64,000 nt of DNA from Pseudomonas koreensis (GTDB taxonomy: Bacteria > Pseudomonadota > Gammaproteobacteria > Pseudomonadales > Pseudomonadaceae), in NCBI RefSeq assembly GCF_012986595.1, contig NZ_JAAQYM010000005.1, positions 248,001 through 312,000 of the forward strand, read 5' to 3'. Made by a program: the position numbers and the translations under genes. The notes under the pieces were generated by a model that was given only the letters and a program-made list of their open reading frames with translations, was not told the DNA's origin and did not search any database. Shown here one piece after another: positions 33,556-42,218 of this stretch. The stretch's first letter is position 1. Every line of letters starts with the position of its first letter.

Positions 33556-34515
33556 ATGAAACAGAAAAAAGCCCAATGGCCCTGGCACGTCCTGACCGTG
33601 CTGGTGCTGATCGGCCTGGCGGGCGCGTTGTATTACGCCACGTCGCTGATGTCCTACGAATGGCGCTGGAACCGCGTGCCGCAATACTTCGCCTATCAGG
33701 CCGAAGAATCCCAGCGCGCCACCGACATTTCCACGGTCACCGAACTGGTGCGCAAGGGCGGCAGCGCGCAGGTCACCCTGCGCAACGACGCCGGTGACGA
33801 GCAGCACCTGACCGTCGACGAGAACAGCCTGCAATTCGCTCAGGGCGACGATGTGGCTGAAGGCGACGTCGTGGGCGTGACCCGGCATTGGGCGGCAGGG
33901 CCGCTGTTGTGGGGGCTGTGGACCACGTTGTGGCTGTCAGTGGTGTCCGGCGTGCTCGGTCTGTTGATCGGTCTGGTCACCGGACTGTGCCGGCTGTCGA
34001 ACAACCCGACCCTGCGCGACCTGTCGAGCATCTACGTCGAACTGGTGCGCGGCACGCCGCTGCTGGTGCAGATCTTCATTTTCTACTTCTTCATCGGCAC
34101 GGTGATGAACCTGTCCCGGGAGTTCGCCGGGATCGCCGCGCTGTCGCTGTTCACTGGCGCTTACGTGGCAGAGATCATTCGGTCCGGCGTGCAGTCGATT
34201 GCCCGTGGGCAGAACGAAGCGGCGCGCTCGCTCGGCCTGAGCGCCGGCCAGTCGATGCGCCACGTGGTACTGCCGCAAGCGTTCAAGCGTGTGCTGCCGC
34301 CGCTGGCCGGGCAGTTCATCAGTCTGGTCAAGGACACCTCGCTGGTGTCGGTGATTGCGATAACCGAGCTGCTGAAAAGCGGTCGTGAAGTCATCACCAC
34401 CTCGTTCTCGCCGTTCGAAATCCTGTTCTGCGTTGCCGGCCTGTACCTGTTGATCAACCTGCCGCTGTCGAAAATCGCCAGCCGGCTTGAGCGGAGGCTC
34501 GCGCAAAGTGATTGA
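33556..34515 (+). CDS. Polar amino acid ABC transporter permease
   Basis: 319-residue inner-membrane permease of the HisM/GlnP type. TM1 (about residues 12-29) is followed by an approximately 85-residue non-membrane segment rich in acidic and polar residues, then the core helices. The ATPase-contacting loop is GQNEAARSLGLSAGQSMRHVVLPQAFKRVLPPL. The family signature SIYVELVRGTPLLVQIFIFYF is clear. The extra segment between TM1 and TM2 is longer than in typical 220-250 residue permeases of this class and should be periplasmic. Its stop overlaps the ATPase start by 8 bases. Confidence 0.93.
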   Translation: MKQKKAQWPWHVLTVLVLIGLAGALYYATSLMSYEWRWNRVPQYFAYQAEESQRATDISTVTELVRKGGSAQVTLRNDAGDEQHLTVDENSLQFAQGDDVAEGDVVGVTRHWAAGPLLWGLWTTLWLSVVSGVLGLLIGLVTGLCRLSNNPTLRDLSSIYVELVRGTPLLVQIFIFYFFIGTVMNLSREFAGIAALSLFTGAYVAEIIRSGVQSIARGQNEAARSLGLSAGQSMRHVVLPQAFKRVLPPLAGQFISLVKDTSLVSVIAITELLKSGREVITTSFSPFEILFCVAGLYLLINLPLSKIASRLERRLAQSD

Positions 34516-35242
34516 AGTCCGCGATCTGGTAAAAGTCTTCGACACCCGTGGCCAGGTAGTACGGGCTGTGGATAACGTCACCACTTCCGTCGCCAAGGGC
34601 GAAGTGCTGGTGGTCATCGGCCCGTCCGGTTCCGGTAAATCGACCTTCCTGCGCTGCCTCAATGGTCTGGAGGAATTCGACTCGGGCTCGGTGAGCATCG
34701 ACGGTCTGCAACTGGCCGACCCGAAAACCGACGTCAACGCCTACCGCCGCGAAGTCGGCATGGTGTTCCAGCACTTCAACCTGTTCCCGCACATGACCGT
34801 GCTGGAAAACCTCTGTCTGGCGCAGAAAGTCGTGCGCAAACGCGGGCAGAAGGAAAGCGAGGCCAAGGCCCTTGCGTTGCTGGAGAAAGTTGGTATTGCG
34901 CAGAAGGCCCGGGAATATCCGTCACGCCTGTCCGGCGGTCAGCAACAGCGCGTGGCGATTGCCCGGGCGCTGGCGATGGAGCCGAAAGTGATGCTGTTCG
35001 ACGAGCCGACTTCGGCCCTCGACCCGGAAATGGTCGGTGAGGTGCTGGACGTGATGAAGAACCTGGCCGTCGAAGGCATGACCATGGTCTGCGTGACCCA
35101 CGAGATGGGCTTCGCCCGGGAAGTGGCGGATCGGGTGTTGTTCTTCGATCACGGTAAATTGCTGGAAGATGCCGCGCCGGCGGAGTTTTTTGATGCTCCG
35201 AAGGATCCGCGGGCTCAGGCTTTCCTGCGTCAGGTCCTGTAA
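34508..35242 (+). CDS. Polar amino acid ABC transporter ATPase
   Basis: 244-residue ATP-binding subunit of the GlnQ/HisP type. Walker A GPSGSGKST, signature LSGGQQQRVAIARAL, Walker B MLFDEPTSALDPE and the switch-histidine block VTHEMGFAREVADRV are all present. GTG 34508 gives the standard N-terminus MIEVRDLVKVF and has GGAGG 10 bases upstream; the longer TTG start at 34487 is less likely. It overlaps the permease gene and completes the three-gene transporter. Confidence 0.95.
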   Translation: MIEVRDLVKVFDTRGQVVRAVDNVTTSVAKGEVLVVIGPSGSGKSTFLRCLNGLEEFDSGSVSIDGLQLADPKTDVNAYRREVGMVFQHFNLFPHMTVLENLCLAQKVVRKRGQKESEAKALALLEKVGIAQKAREYPSRLSGGQQQRVAIARALAMEPKVMLFDEPTSALDPEMVGEVLDVMKNLAVEGMTMVCVTHEMGFAREVADRVLFFDHGKLLEDAAPAEFFDAPKDPRAQAFLRQVL

Positions 35243-35248
35243 TTCCAT

Positions 35249-35383
35249 GTGGCGAGGGAGCTTGCTCCCGCTGGGCTGCGAAGCAGCCCCCGAACCATTC
35301 AATCGAATTGAGTCAGACGGACTCCGATTGCCTGGATTTACGACGGCTTCGCCGCCGAGCGGGAGCAAGCTCCCTCGCCACAG
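35249..35383. repeat. REP-like paired palindrome, family C
   Basis: Family C terminal units around a core of about 95 bases, between the convergent ABC ATPase and chemoreceptor genes. Confidence 0.9.
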
Positions 35384-35400
35384 TAGTTTTTCAATGCTGC

Positions 35401-37317
35401 TTAGACCTTGAAGCGCCCCACCAGCATCTGCAGATGCGTCCCCAACCGCGCCAGCTCAACACTCGACGCTGCCGTTTCTTCACTTGCGGCCGAGGTCTGA
35501 TCCGACACATCGCGCACGTTCAACACGCTACGGTTAATCTCTTCCGCCACCGCACTCTGCTGTTCGGCTGCTGCGGCAATCTGCTGGTTCATCGCCTGAA
35601 TCGCCGACACGGTGCGGGTGATGCTTTCCAGTGAGCCACCGGCACGGCGGGTCAGTTCCACACTGCTGTCGGTCAAGCTGCGGCTGTTATCCATGATCGT
35701 CGCCACTTGCTGGGTGCCGTTCTGCAGGCCGACGATCAGCTCTTCGATCTCTTCGGTGGACTTCTGCGTGCGCTGGGCGAGGCTGCGGACTTCGTCGGCG
35801 ACCACTGCGAAACCACGCCCGGCTTCACCGGCACGGGCCGCTTCGATGGCGGCGTTGAGGGCCAGCAGGTTGGTTTGCTGGGCCACGGATTTGATCACGT
35901 CGAGCACGCTGCCGATCTTGTCGCTTTCGCGCTTGAGCTCGCCCATGGCTTCGGTGGAGTGGCCGACTTCGACCGCCAGACGCTCGATCTGCGCGATCGC
36001 TTCACCGACCACCTTGTCGCCCTCGCGGGCCTGTTGATCGGCAGCCACGGCGGCTTCGGAAGCCTCTTCGGCGTTGCGCGCCACTTCCTGCACGGTGGCG
36101 GCCATTTCGTTCATGGCGGTGGCGACTTGATCGGTCTCGATCTTTTGGTTGTTGACCCCGGCGCTGGTCTGCTCGGTGACCGCCGACAGCTCTTCGGCGG
36201 CGCTGGCGATCTGCGTCACGCCGTCGCTGATGCCGCCGATCAGGTCGCGCAGGCCTTGAGTCATGCTCTGCATCGAGCGCTGCAACTGGCCGAGTTCGTC
36301 GCGGCGTTGCGAGACCAGATTGTGGGTCAGGTCGCCGGCAGCCACGCGTTCGGCGACTTTCAGGGTCTGGTTCAGCGGAATGATGATCTGCCGGGTGATC
36401 GCCCAGGCGGCCAGCAAGCCGAAGGCCACGGCCAGCAGGGTGGCGATGATCAGCATGTTCTTGGCATGCGCGGCATCGGTGTCGCGCACCACGGTCTGCG
36501 ATTCGGTGAGCTGCTTGCTGACGTCGAGCAGGATGTCGCCCTGGGTCGACATGCGGGCCAGGGCTTTGCCACTGGCGACCTGCGAGTCGCGGAACTGGCT
36601 GACCGCCGCGCGATAAGCCTTGAGCGAATCGGTGGCCTGTTGCAGGTTGGCGATGTGTTGCTCAGGCAGTTTGGCCGGCAGGGTTTCGAGGTTCTTCAGG
36701 GCGTTGTCGATGGCGTCGAGCGCTGGCTGCTCGGCTTCAGTCTTGCCGCTGTAGGTGTAGCCACGCACCTGGAAGCGCGCTTGCTGGATCAGTTTGCTCA
36801 GGTCGATCACCGCGTTGAACTGCGCCACGCTGTCGCCCTGGAGCATGGATTTCTCCACCTCGTCGACTTTGGCCACGGCGTTATCGGCGGTGGCGCCGAG
36901 TTTGCTGCGAGCGTCTTCGCGATTAGCCCCGGCCTGCACCATGTCGGCGAAGGCGCGCTTGTATTCGGCGACGGCGGCCAACTGTTGCTCGACCCTGGCG
37001 GCGTCGGCTGGTTGTTCGATCAGGCCGCGCGCGGTTTGCAGGCCGCTGTCGAGTTTGCTCAGCAGCTCGTTGACCGCGCCCGGGCCTTGTTCGCCGCGAC
37101 GCATTTCATAGTCCAGGCGTGCCAGGCGCAGGTCCTTGGTCAGCTCGTTGAGGCTGGAGATGAAACCCAGCTTGTCGCCACGGCTGATGATGCCGCCCAT
37201 GCCGGTCCAGCCGGTGAAGGTGATCAGCAGGGTGAGCAACAGCACCAGGCCGAAACCGATTCCCAGCTTGCGTTTGACGCTGACGTTTCCAAGATTCTCG
37301 GCTAACCAACGGTACAT
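35401..37317 (-). CDS. Methyl-accepting chemotaxis protein, HBM-like sensor
   Basis: 638-residue chemoreceptor. TM1 (about residues 17-38) is followed by an all-helical periplasmic region of about 260 residues, TM2 (NMLIIATLLAVAFGLLAAWAI), HAMP and the signalling hairpin NAAIEAARAGEAGRGFAVVA. The long helical sensor (LDYEMRRGEQGPGAVNELLSKLDSG and following) resembles the helical bimodular (HBM) class of P. putida McpS, which senses organic acids or polyamines. The ligand here is unknown. I chose ATG 37317, preceded by GAGGGGAG; the frame continues 61 codons upstream through the promoter and a repeat. It ends 18 bases from a repeat shared with the amino acid transporter. Confidence 0.9.
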   Translation of the reverse strand: MYRWLAENLGNVSVKRKLGIGFGLVLLLTLLITFTGWTGMGGIISRGDKLGFISSLNELTKDLRLARLDYEMRRGEQGPGAVNELLSKLDSGLQTARGLIEQPADAARVEQQLAAVAEYKRAFADMVQAGANREDARSKLGATADNAVAKVDEVEKSMLQGDSVAQFNAVIDLSKLIQQARFQVRGYTYSGKTEAEQPALDAIDNALKNLETLPAKLPEQHIANLQQATDSLKAYRAAVSQFRDSQVASGKALARMSTQGDILLDVSKQLTESQTVVRDTDAAHAKNMLIIATLLAVAFGLLAAWAITRQIIIPLNQTLKVAERVAAGDLTHNLVSQRRDELGQLQRSMQSMTQGLRDLIGGISDGVTQIASAAEELSAVTEQTSAGVNNQKIETDQVATAMNEMAATVQEVARNAEEASEAAVAADQQAREGDKVVGEAIAQIERLAVEVGHSTEAMGELKRESDKIGSVLDVIKSVAQQTNLLALNAAIEAARAGEAGRGFAVVADEVRSLAQRTQKSTEEIEELIVGLQNGTQQVATIMDNSRSLTDSSVELTRRAGGSLESITRTVSAIQAMNQQIAAAAEQQSAVAEEINRSVLNVRDVSDQTSAASEETAASSVELARLGTHLQMLVGRFKV

Positions 37318-37418
37318 GCGACGACTCCCCTCGGACCACTCACTAATTGGACTTATGGGGACTGTATCGGCGGGCTCATGGCAATCTGTAACCCGATTTG
37401 TCTGGAACGCAGCGACAT

Positions 37419-37525
37419 TGTGGCGAGGGAGCTTGCTCCCGCCCGGCGGCGCAGCCGTCGCAAACTGGTGAAGGAAGAGCAATGGCCGCTTCGCGCCCAA
37501 GCGGGAGCAAGCTCCCTCGCCACAA
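37419..37525. repeat. REP-like paired palindrome, family C
   Basis: Family C terminal units around a core of about 65 bases, upstream of the chemoreceptor start and just after the rsmE stop (both genes on the minus strand). It separates the two transcription units. Confidence 0.9.
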
Positions 37526-37541
37526 TGGTGCGTGTGTACTT

Positions 37542-38249
37542 TTAGAACAGTCGGGCGAGGAGGGCGGTGACGGCGGTTTCGACGCGCAGGATGCGTTCGC
37601 CCAGTTGCACCGGTTGCAGGCCGGATTTGCCCAGCAGGTCGATTTCGTAGGGGATCCAGCCGCCTTCAGGGCCGATCGCCAGCGTCACCGGTTCGCTCAG
37701 CGCGCGCGGGCACGGCGGGTAGTTGCCGGGATGGCCGACCAGGCCGAGGGTGCCTTCGGTGATCGCTGGCAGGCGGTCTTCGACGAAGGGCTTGAAGCGC
37801 TTCTCGATGATGATTTCCGGCAGCACGGTATCGCGGGCCTGTTCGAGGCCGAGGATCAGATTCTCGCGAATCGCTTCCGGCTCCAGAAACGGCGTCTGCC
37901 AGAAGCTCTTCTCGACCCGGTAGCTGTTGACCAGAATCACCTTCGACACGCCCATGGTCGCCACGGTCTGGAACACCCGCCGCAGCATCTTCGGGCGCGG
38001 CAAGGCCAGCACCAGGGTCAGCGGCAGCTTGGCCGGTGGTGACTGATCGAGGCTGACGCGCAGTTCCGCTTCCCCCGCCTCAAGGCGCAGCAGTTCGGCC
38101 GAACCCATCAAGCCATTGATGCGCCCGACCCGCAGGCTGTCACCGACTTCCGAGCGATGCACTTCCTGCATGTGGGTCAGGCGTCGATCACGCAGCACGA
38201 CGCGGTCGGCCGCGATAAAGTCGGCCTCTTCGAGCAACAGCAGGTTCAT
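37542..38249 (-). CDS. rsmE: 16S rRNA m3U1498 methyltransferase
   Basis: 235-residue SPOUT-class methyltransferase that makes N3-methyluridine at position 1498 of 16S rRNA. The N-terminal PUA-like part (MNLLLLEEADF, LTHMQEVHRSEVGDSLRV) is followed by the knotted SAM-binding part with LALPRPKMLRRVFQTVATMGV, AIGPEGGW and ERILRVETA. It overlaps the end of tatC by 4 bases, so it is translated from the tat message in this genome. Confidence 0.94.
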   Translation of the reverse strand: MNLLLLEEADFIAADRVVLRDRRLTHMQEVHRSEVGDSLRVGRINGLMGSAELLRLEAGEAELRVSLDQSPPAKLPLTLVLALPRPKMLRRVFQTVATMGVSKVILVNSYRVEKSFWQTPFLEPEAIRENLILGLEQARDTVLPEIIIEKRFKPFVEDRLPAITEGTLGLVGHPGNYPPCPRALSEPVTLAIGPEGGWIPYEIDLLGKSGLQPVQLGERILRVETAVTALLARLF

Positions 38250-39037
38250 GCCTGGGTCGCTGGCGGCTGGTCGTTGTGATCGTCGGCCGGCGTCTCGTCC
38301 GGACGTTCGCGCTTGCTGATCAAACCACCGAACAGAATGCCGATTTCAAACAGCATCCACATCGGCACGGCCAGCAGGGTCTGCGAGAAGATGTCCGGCG
38401 GGGTCAGGATCATGCCGACCACGAAGCAGCCGATGATCACGTACGGGCGGATCTTCTTCAGGTATTTGACGTCGACCACGCCGATCCACACCAGCAGCAC
38501 CACGGCCACCGGGATCTCGAACGCCACGCCGAAGGCGAAGAACAGCGTCATCACGAAATCGAGGTAGCTGGCGATGTCGGTCATCATTTCCACCCCGGCC
38601 GGGGTGGCAGCGGCGAAGAATTTGAAGATCAGCGGGAACACGAAGTAATAGGCGAACGCCATGCCGGTGTAGAACAGCAGGATGCTGGACACCAGCAACG
38701 GCACCGCAATGCGCTTTTCATGCTTGTACAGGCCCGGTGCGATGAAGCCCCAGATCTGATGCAGGATCACCGGGATCGCGAGAAACAGCGAGACCATCAT
38801 CGTCAGCTTCAGCGGCGTCAGGAATGGCGACGACACGTCGGTGGCAATCATCGTCGCGCCGACCGGCAGGTACTGGCGCAGCGGTGTCGAGACGAAGGTG
38901 TAGATCTGCTGGGTGAACGCAAACAGCCCGGCGAAGATGATGAAGATCGCCGCCACACAACGCAGCAGGCGGGTGCGCAACTCGGTGAGGTGCGAAACCA
39001 GCGGCATGTGCTGGTCGTTTTCGGGGAGATCGCTCAT
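38246..39037 (-). CDS. tatC: Twin-arginine translocase subunit TatC
   Basis: 263-residue inner-membrane core of the Tat system, which exports folded proteins with RR signal peptides. It has six hydrophobic helices. The N-terminal HLTELRTRLLR with the conserved glutamate for signal-peptide recognition is present, as are the loop block FIAPGLYKHEKR and a typical F-E-IPV motif. The tail is acidic and polar. It overlaps tatB and rsmE by 4 bases each, so the module is tightly coupled. Confidence 0.97.
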   Translation of the reverse strand: MSDLPENDQHMPLVSHLTELRTRLLRCVAAIFIIFAGLFAFTQQIYTFVSTPLRQYLPVGATMIATDVSSPFLTPLKLTMMVSLFLAIPVILHQIWGFIAPGLYKHEKRIAVPLLVSSILLFYTGMAFAYYFVFPLIFKFFAAATPAGVEMMTDIASYLDFVMTLFFAFGVAFEIPVAVVLLVWIGVVDVKYLKKIRPYVIIGCFVVGMILTPPDIFSQTLLAVPMWMLFEIGILFGGLISKRERPDETPADDHNDQPPATQA

Positions 39038-39489
39038 GGGGCTCGCGGCGGCAATGTTGGGTCGTGAGGCGCGGGTGTGATCGGCGCGGCGTTTGGCGCA
39101 ACGTGTTCAACAGATTGTTCCACGGCGGCTGGCGCCGTTTCTGTCGGAGCTACAACGGCAGCAGGTGCTGGTGGCGTCGTCGCGGCAGCAGGGCTGTGAA
39201 TCGTCTGCTGCCCCACATGCTCAACCGGCGTCGGCTCTTGCTGTACCGGATTGAAAATCTTCCGCGCCTCCTGCTCCAGCGACAGAATGTGCTCGTTGTG
39301 CAGTTGCCGACGGATTTCGTCGGCACCGATTTCACGTTCAACTTCCTGTTTGATCGCGTTGAAGCTGCGCTTCAGCCGACCGACCCACAGGCCGGCGGTG
39401 CGCGCAGCGCCCGGCAGACGCTCGGGGCCCAGCACCAGCAGGGCAACGAGGCCGACGAGCAGCAGTTCAGAGAAGCTGATACCAAACAT
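39034..39489 (-). CDS. tatB: Twin-arginine translocase subunit TatB
   Basis: 151-residue single-span protein. The N-terminal helix MFGISFSELLLVGLVALLVLGPERLP contains the hinge GPERLP, followed by an amphipathic helix and charged region (GRLKRSFNAIKQEVEREIGADEIRRQL). The Pro/Ala-rich C-terminal third is variable and probably unstructured. It forms the receptor complex with TatC. It begins 9 bases after the tatA stop and overlaps tatC by 4 bases. Confidence 0.95.
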   Translation of the reverse strand: MFGISFSELLLVGLVALLVLGPERLPGAARTAGLWVGRLKRSFNAIKQEVEREIGADEIRRQLHNEHILSLEQEARKIFNPVQQEPTPVEHVGQQTIHSPAAATTPPAPAAVVAPTETAPAAVEQSVEHVAPNAAPITPAPHDPTLPPRAP

Positions 39490-39498
39490 TAGTCAGTC

Positions 39499-39780
39499 TC
39501 ACACGTCTTTGCGGATCGGCTCTTCGACTTTCTGCGCCTGCACGTCGATGGTGTGCGGCGGGTTGGCCTGAGCGGTGGCTTGCGGCTGCACCGGCGGTAC
39601 CGGCTGCGCAGGCGTTACGGTCGGATCAGCGGCCGGTTTCTCGTCGTCGTTCATGGCTTTGCGGAAGCCCTTGATCGACTCACCGACATCGGTGCCGAGG
39701 TTTTTCAGTTTCTTGGTGCCGAACACCAGCACCACGACAACCAGAATGACGATCCAGTGTTTCCAGTCAAAAATGCCCAT
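39499..39780 (-). CDS. tatA: Twin-arginine translocase subunit TatA
   Basis: 93-residue pore-forming Tat subunit. The N-terminal MGIFDWKHWIVILVVVVLVFGTKKL contains the short membrane helix and FGTKKL hinge, followed by the amphipathic helix LGTDVGESIKGFRKAM and a Pro/Gln-rich tail. ATG 39780 is set by the family N-terminus and a GAGGA-type ribosome-binding site; the frame continues 30 codons further upstream into hisE. It begins 25 bases after the hisE stop. Confidence 0.96.
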   Translation of the reverse strand: MGIFDWKHWIVILVVVVLVFGTKKLKNLGTDVGESIKGFRKAMNDDEKPAADPTVTPAQPVPPVQPQATAQANPPHTIDVQAQKVEEPIRKDV

Positions 39781-39805
39781 GTTGCTGTTCCTCTCTAAAA
39801 ATTGT

Positions 39806-40138
39806 TCAGGCGGACGGACGCGAGGCTTTCTCGACGTGTCCGGACAGACCGAAACGGCGATCCAGTTCATCCAGCACGGCCTGCGGATGCTGCCCCAGTT
39901 GGGCGAGCATGACCATGCTGTGGAACCACAGGTCGGCGGTTTCGTAGATCACATCGCTGCAATCACCGCTGATGGCAGCGTCCTTGGCGGCAATAATGGT
40001 TTCGACCGACTCTTCGCCGACTTTCTCCAGAATCTTGTTCAGGCCCTTGTGATACAGACTAGCTACATATGAGCTGTCGGCAGCGGCGCCCTTGCGCTCT
40101 TCAAGCACCTGAGCGAGGCGGGTCAGGGTGTCACTCAT
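39806..40138 (-). CDS. hisE: Phosphoribosyl-ATP pyrophosphatase
   Basis: 110-residue MazG-like enzyme of histidine biosynthesis, removing pyrophosphate from phosphoribosyl-ATP (step 2). The motifs SYVASLYHKGLNKILEKVGEE and ETADLWFHSMVML carry the metal-binding acidic residues. It overlaps hisI by 8 bases. In pseudomonads hisI and hisE are separate genes, unlike the fused hisIE of enterics. Confidence 0.96.
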   Translation of the reverse strand: MSDTLTRLAQVLEERKGAAADSSYVASLYHKGLNKILEKVGEESVETIIAAKDAAISGDCSDVIYETADLWFHSMVMLAQLGQHPQAVLDELDRRFGLSGHVEKASRPSA

Positions 40139-40532
40139 GTTTGTGTCCTGCGGAATAGATTGCGTGCGGGTCTTTCAGAACCGGGTCGACTGTCTTCCAG
40201 TCGCCGTTTTCGAAGACACGGTAAAAGCAGCTTTGACGGCCGGTATGGCAAGCGATGTCGCCGATCTGTTCGACCATCAGGATGATCACGTCGGCATCAC
40301 AGTCCAGACGCATTTCATGCAGGGTCTGTACGTGGCCGGACTCTTCGCCCTTGCGCCACAGCTTGCCACGGGAACGTGACCAGTAGATGGCACGGTTTTC
40401 CGCGGCTGTCAGTTCCAGCGCTTCGCGGTTCATCCAGGCCATCATCAGCACACGTCCGGTCTTGTGATCCTGGGCAATCGCCGGCACCAGGCCATCAGCG
40501 TCCCACTTGATCTCGTCCAGCCAGTTTTTCAT
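40131..40532 (-). CDS. hisI: Phosphoribosyl-AMP cyclohydrolase
   Basis: 133-residue zinc enzyme for step 3 of histidine biosynthesis. Diagnostic blocks are MMAWMNREAL, YWSRSRGKLWRKGEESGH, RLDCDADVIIL and ACHTGRQSCFYR with the zinc-binding cysteines. It lies 81 bases after ubiB and overlaps hisE. Both hisI and hisE sit between ubiquinone genes and the tat genes, a conserved Pseudomonas arrangement without obvious shared function. Confidence 0.96.
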   Translation of the reverse strand: MKNWLDEIKWDADGLVPAIAQDHKTGRVLMMAWMNREALELTAAENRAIYWSRSRGKLWRKGEESGHVQTLHEMRLDCDADVIILMVEQIGDIACHTGRQSCFYRVFENGDWKTVDPVLKDPHAIYSAGHKHE

Positions 40533-40613
40533 CTTCGACTCCGACAGCGAACCCGTACTTCGAATAGTCGGGTTCAGGCGTTGAAACAGTGTGCCAGCCG
40601 ATCAGCAAACTGG

Positions 40614-42218
40614 CTATCGGCGAACGACCAGATACAAGCCGACTGCCACCATGATGCCGGCCGGCCAATGCCCCAGTTCGTTCAGCGGGCCACCGGCGGC
40701 GAGGATGGTGCCGCCCGCCAGATGCGCGCTGCCAAGCAGACGCAGGAACCAGTCGTCCTTGCGTTTGTGCCACGGTGGCGGCGGGTCGTTGGCGTGCGGC
40801 TGGGACATGCGCTCGAGCAGGTCACGGGCCATGTTGGCCAGGTGCGGCAGCTGTTCGAACTGGCTCTGCACGTTGCCAATCAAGGTTTTCGGGCTGACAC
40901 GCTCGCGCATCCAGCGTTCGAGGAACGGCTGCGCGGTGTTCCACAGATCCAGATCCGGGTACAGCTGACGGCCGAGGCCTTCGATGTTCAGCAGGGTCTT
41001 TTGCAGCAGCACCAGTTGCGGCTGGACTTCCATGTTGAAGCGGCGCGCAGTCTGGAACAGGCGCATCAGCACCTGGCCAAATGAAATATCTTTTAACGGT
41101 TTTTCGAAGATCGGCTCGCACACGGTACGGATCGCCGCTTCGAATTCGTTGAGCTTGGTTTCCGCCGGCACCCAGCCCGAATCGATGTGCAACTGTGCCA
41201 CGCGGCGGTAGTCGCGCTTGAAGAAGGCGAACAGGTTGCGCGCCAGATAATCCTGGTCTTCCGGGGTCAGGCTGCCGACGATGCCGCAGTCGATTGCGAT
41301 GTACTGCGGGCTCCACGGGTTGACGGTGCTGACGAAGATGTTGCCCGGGTGCATGTCGGCGTGGAAGAAACTGTCGCGGAACACTTGGGTGAAGAAGATC
41401 TCCACGCCGCGCTCGGCGAGCATCTTCATGTCGGTGCGCTGGTCGGCGAGGGTCGCCAGATCCGTCACCTGAATCCCGTAGATGCGCTCCATCACCAGCA
41501 CCTTCGGCCGGCACCAGTCCCAGTAGACCTGGGGCACGTAGAGCAGCGGCGAGCCTTCGAAGTTGCGCTTCAACTGGCTGGCGTTGGCCGCCTCGCGCAA
41601 CAGATCGAGTTCGTCGTAGATGGTTTTTTCGTAGTCCTGCACCACGTCCACCGGGTGCAGCAGGCGGGCGTCGGCGGACACTTTCTCGGCAGCGCGGGCG
41701 AGGATGAACAGCCACGCCAGGTCCTGCGCGATCACCGGTTTCAGGCCCGGGCGGATGACCTTGACCACCACTTCTTCGCCGGTTTTCAGTTGCGCGGCAT
41801 GCACCTGCGCCACCGAGGCCGAGGCCAGCGGTTCGACGTCGAAACGGCTGAACACTTCGCTGATCTTCTTGCCCAACTGCTCTTCGATCAACTTGATCGA
41901 CAGCTGCGAATCGAACGGCGGCACGCGGTCCTGCAGCAGCATCAGCTCATCGGCGATGTCTTCCGGCAGCAGGTCGCGGCGGGTCGAGAGAATCTGCCCG
42001 AACTTGATGAAGATCGGCCCCAGATCCTGCAACGCCAGACGCAGGCGCGCGCCACGGCTCAGGTCCAGCGGCTTGCGCGGGAACCAGCGCCACGGCAGCG
42101 CATAGCGCAGCGCCAGGAGGAACCAGGGCAGCGGCAGCTCGAACAGCAGATCATCGAGGCGGTAGCGGATCACGACGCGCTGGATGCGCAACAGACGGCG
42201 GACGGCAAGCAGCTTCAT
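40614..42218 (-). CDS. ubiB: Ubiquinone biosynthesis protein UbiB
   Basis: 534-residue atypical protein-kinase-like (ADCK/ABC1 family) ATPase needed for ubiquinone biosynthesis. The KxGQ-type motif is FIKFGQILSTRRDLLP, the A-rich loop SVAQVHAAQLKTGEEVVVKVIRPG precedes it in function, and the catalytic part HADMHPGNIFV and AIDCGIVGSL follows. Two C-terminal hydrophobic helices anchor it in the inner membrane. It overlaps ubiJ by 4 bases. Confidence 0.96.
   Translation of the reverse strand: MKLLAVRRLLRIQRVVIRYRLDDLLFELPLPWFLLALRYALPWRWFPRKPLDLSRGARLRLALQDLGPIFIKFGQILSTRRDLLPEDIADELMLLQDRVPPFDSQLSIKLIEEQLGKKISEVFSRFDVEPLASASVAQVHAAQLKTGEEVVVKVIRPGLKPVIAQDLAWLFILARAAEKVSADARLLHPVDVVQDYEKTIYDELDLLREAANASQLKRNFEGSPLLYVPQVYWDWCRPKVLVMERIYGIQVTDLATLADQRTDMKMLAERGVEIFFTQVFRDSFFHADMHPGNIFVSTVNPWSPQYIAIDCGIVGSLTPEDQDYLARNLFAFFKRDYRRVAQLHIDSGWVPAETKLNEFEAAIRTVCEPIFEKPLKDISFGQVLMRLFQTARRFNMEVQPQLVLLQKTLLNIEGLGRQLYPDLDLWNTAQPFLERWMRERVSPKTLIGNVQSQFEQLPHLANMARDLLERMSQPHANDPPPPWHKRKDDWFLRLLGSAHLAGGTILAAGGPLNELGHWPAGIMVAVGLYLVVRR

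Noticed and set aside
35401..37500. Longer chemoreceptor start at 37500
   Set aside because: The added 61 residues are translated repeat and promoter sequence; ATG 37317 has a strong ribosome-binding site and a typical N-terminus before TM1.
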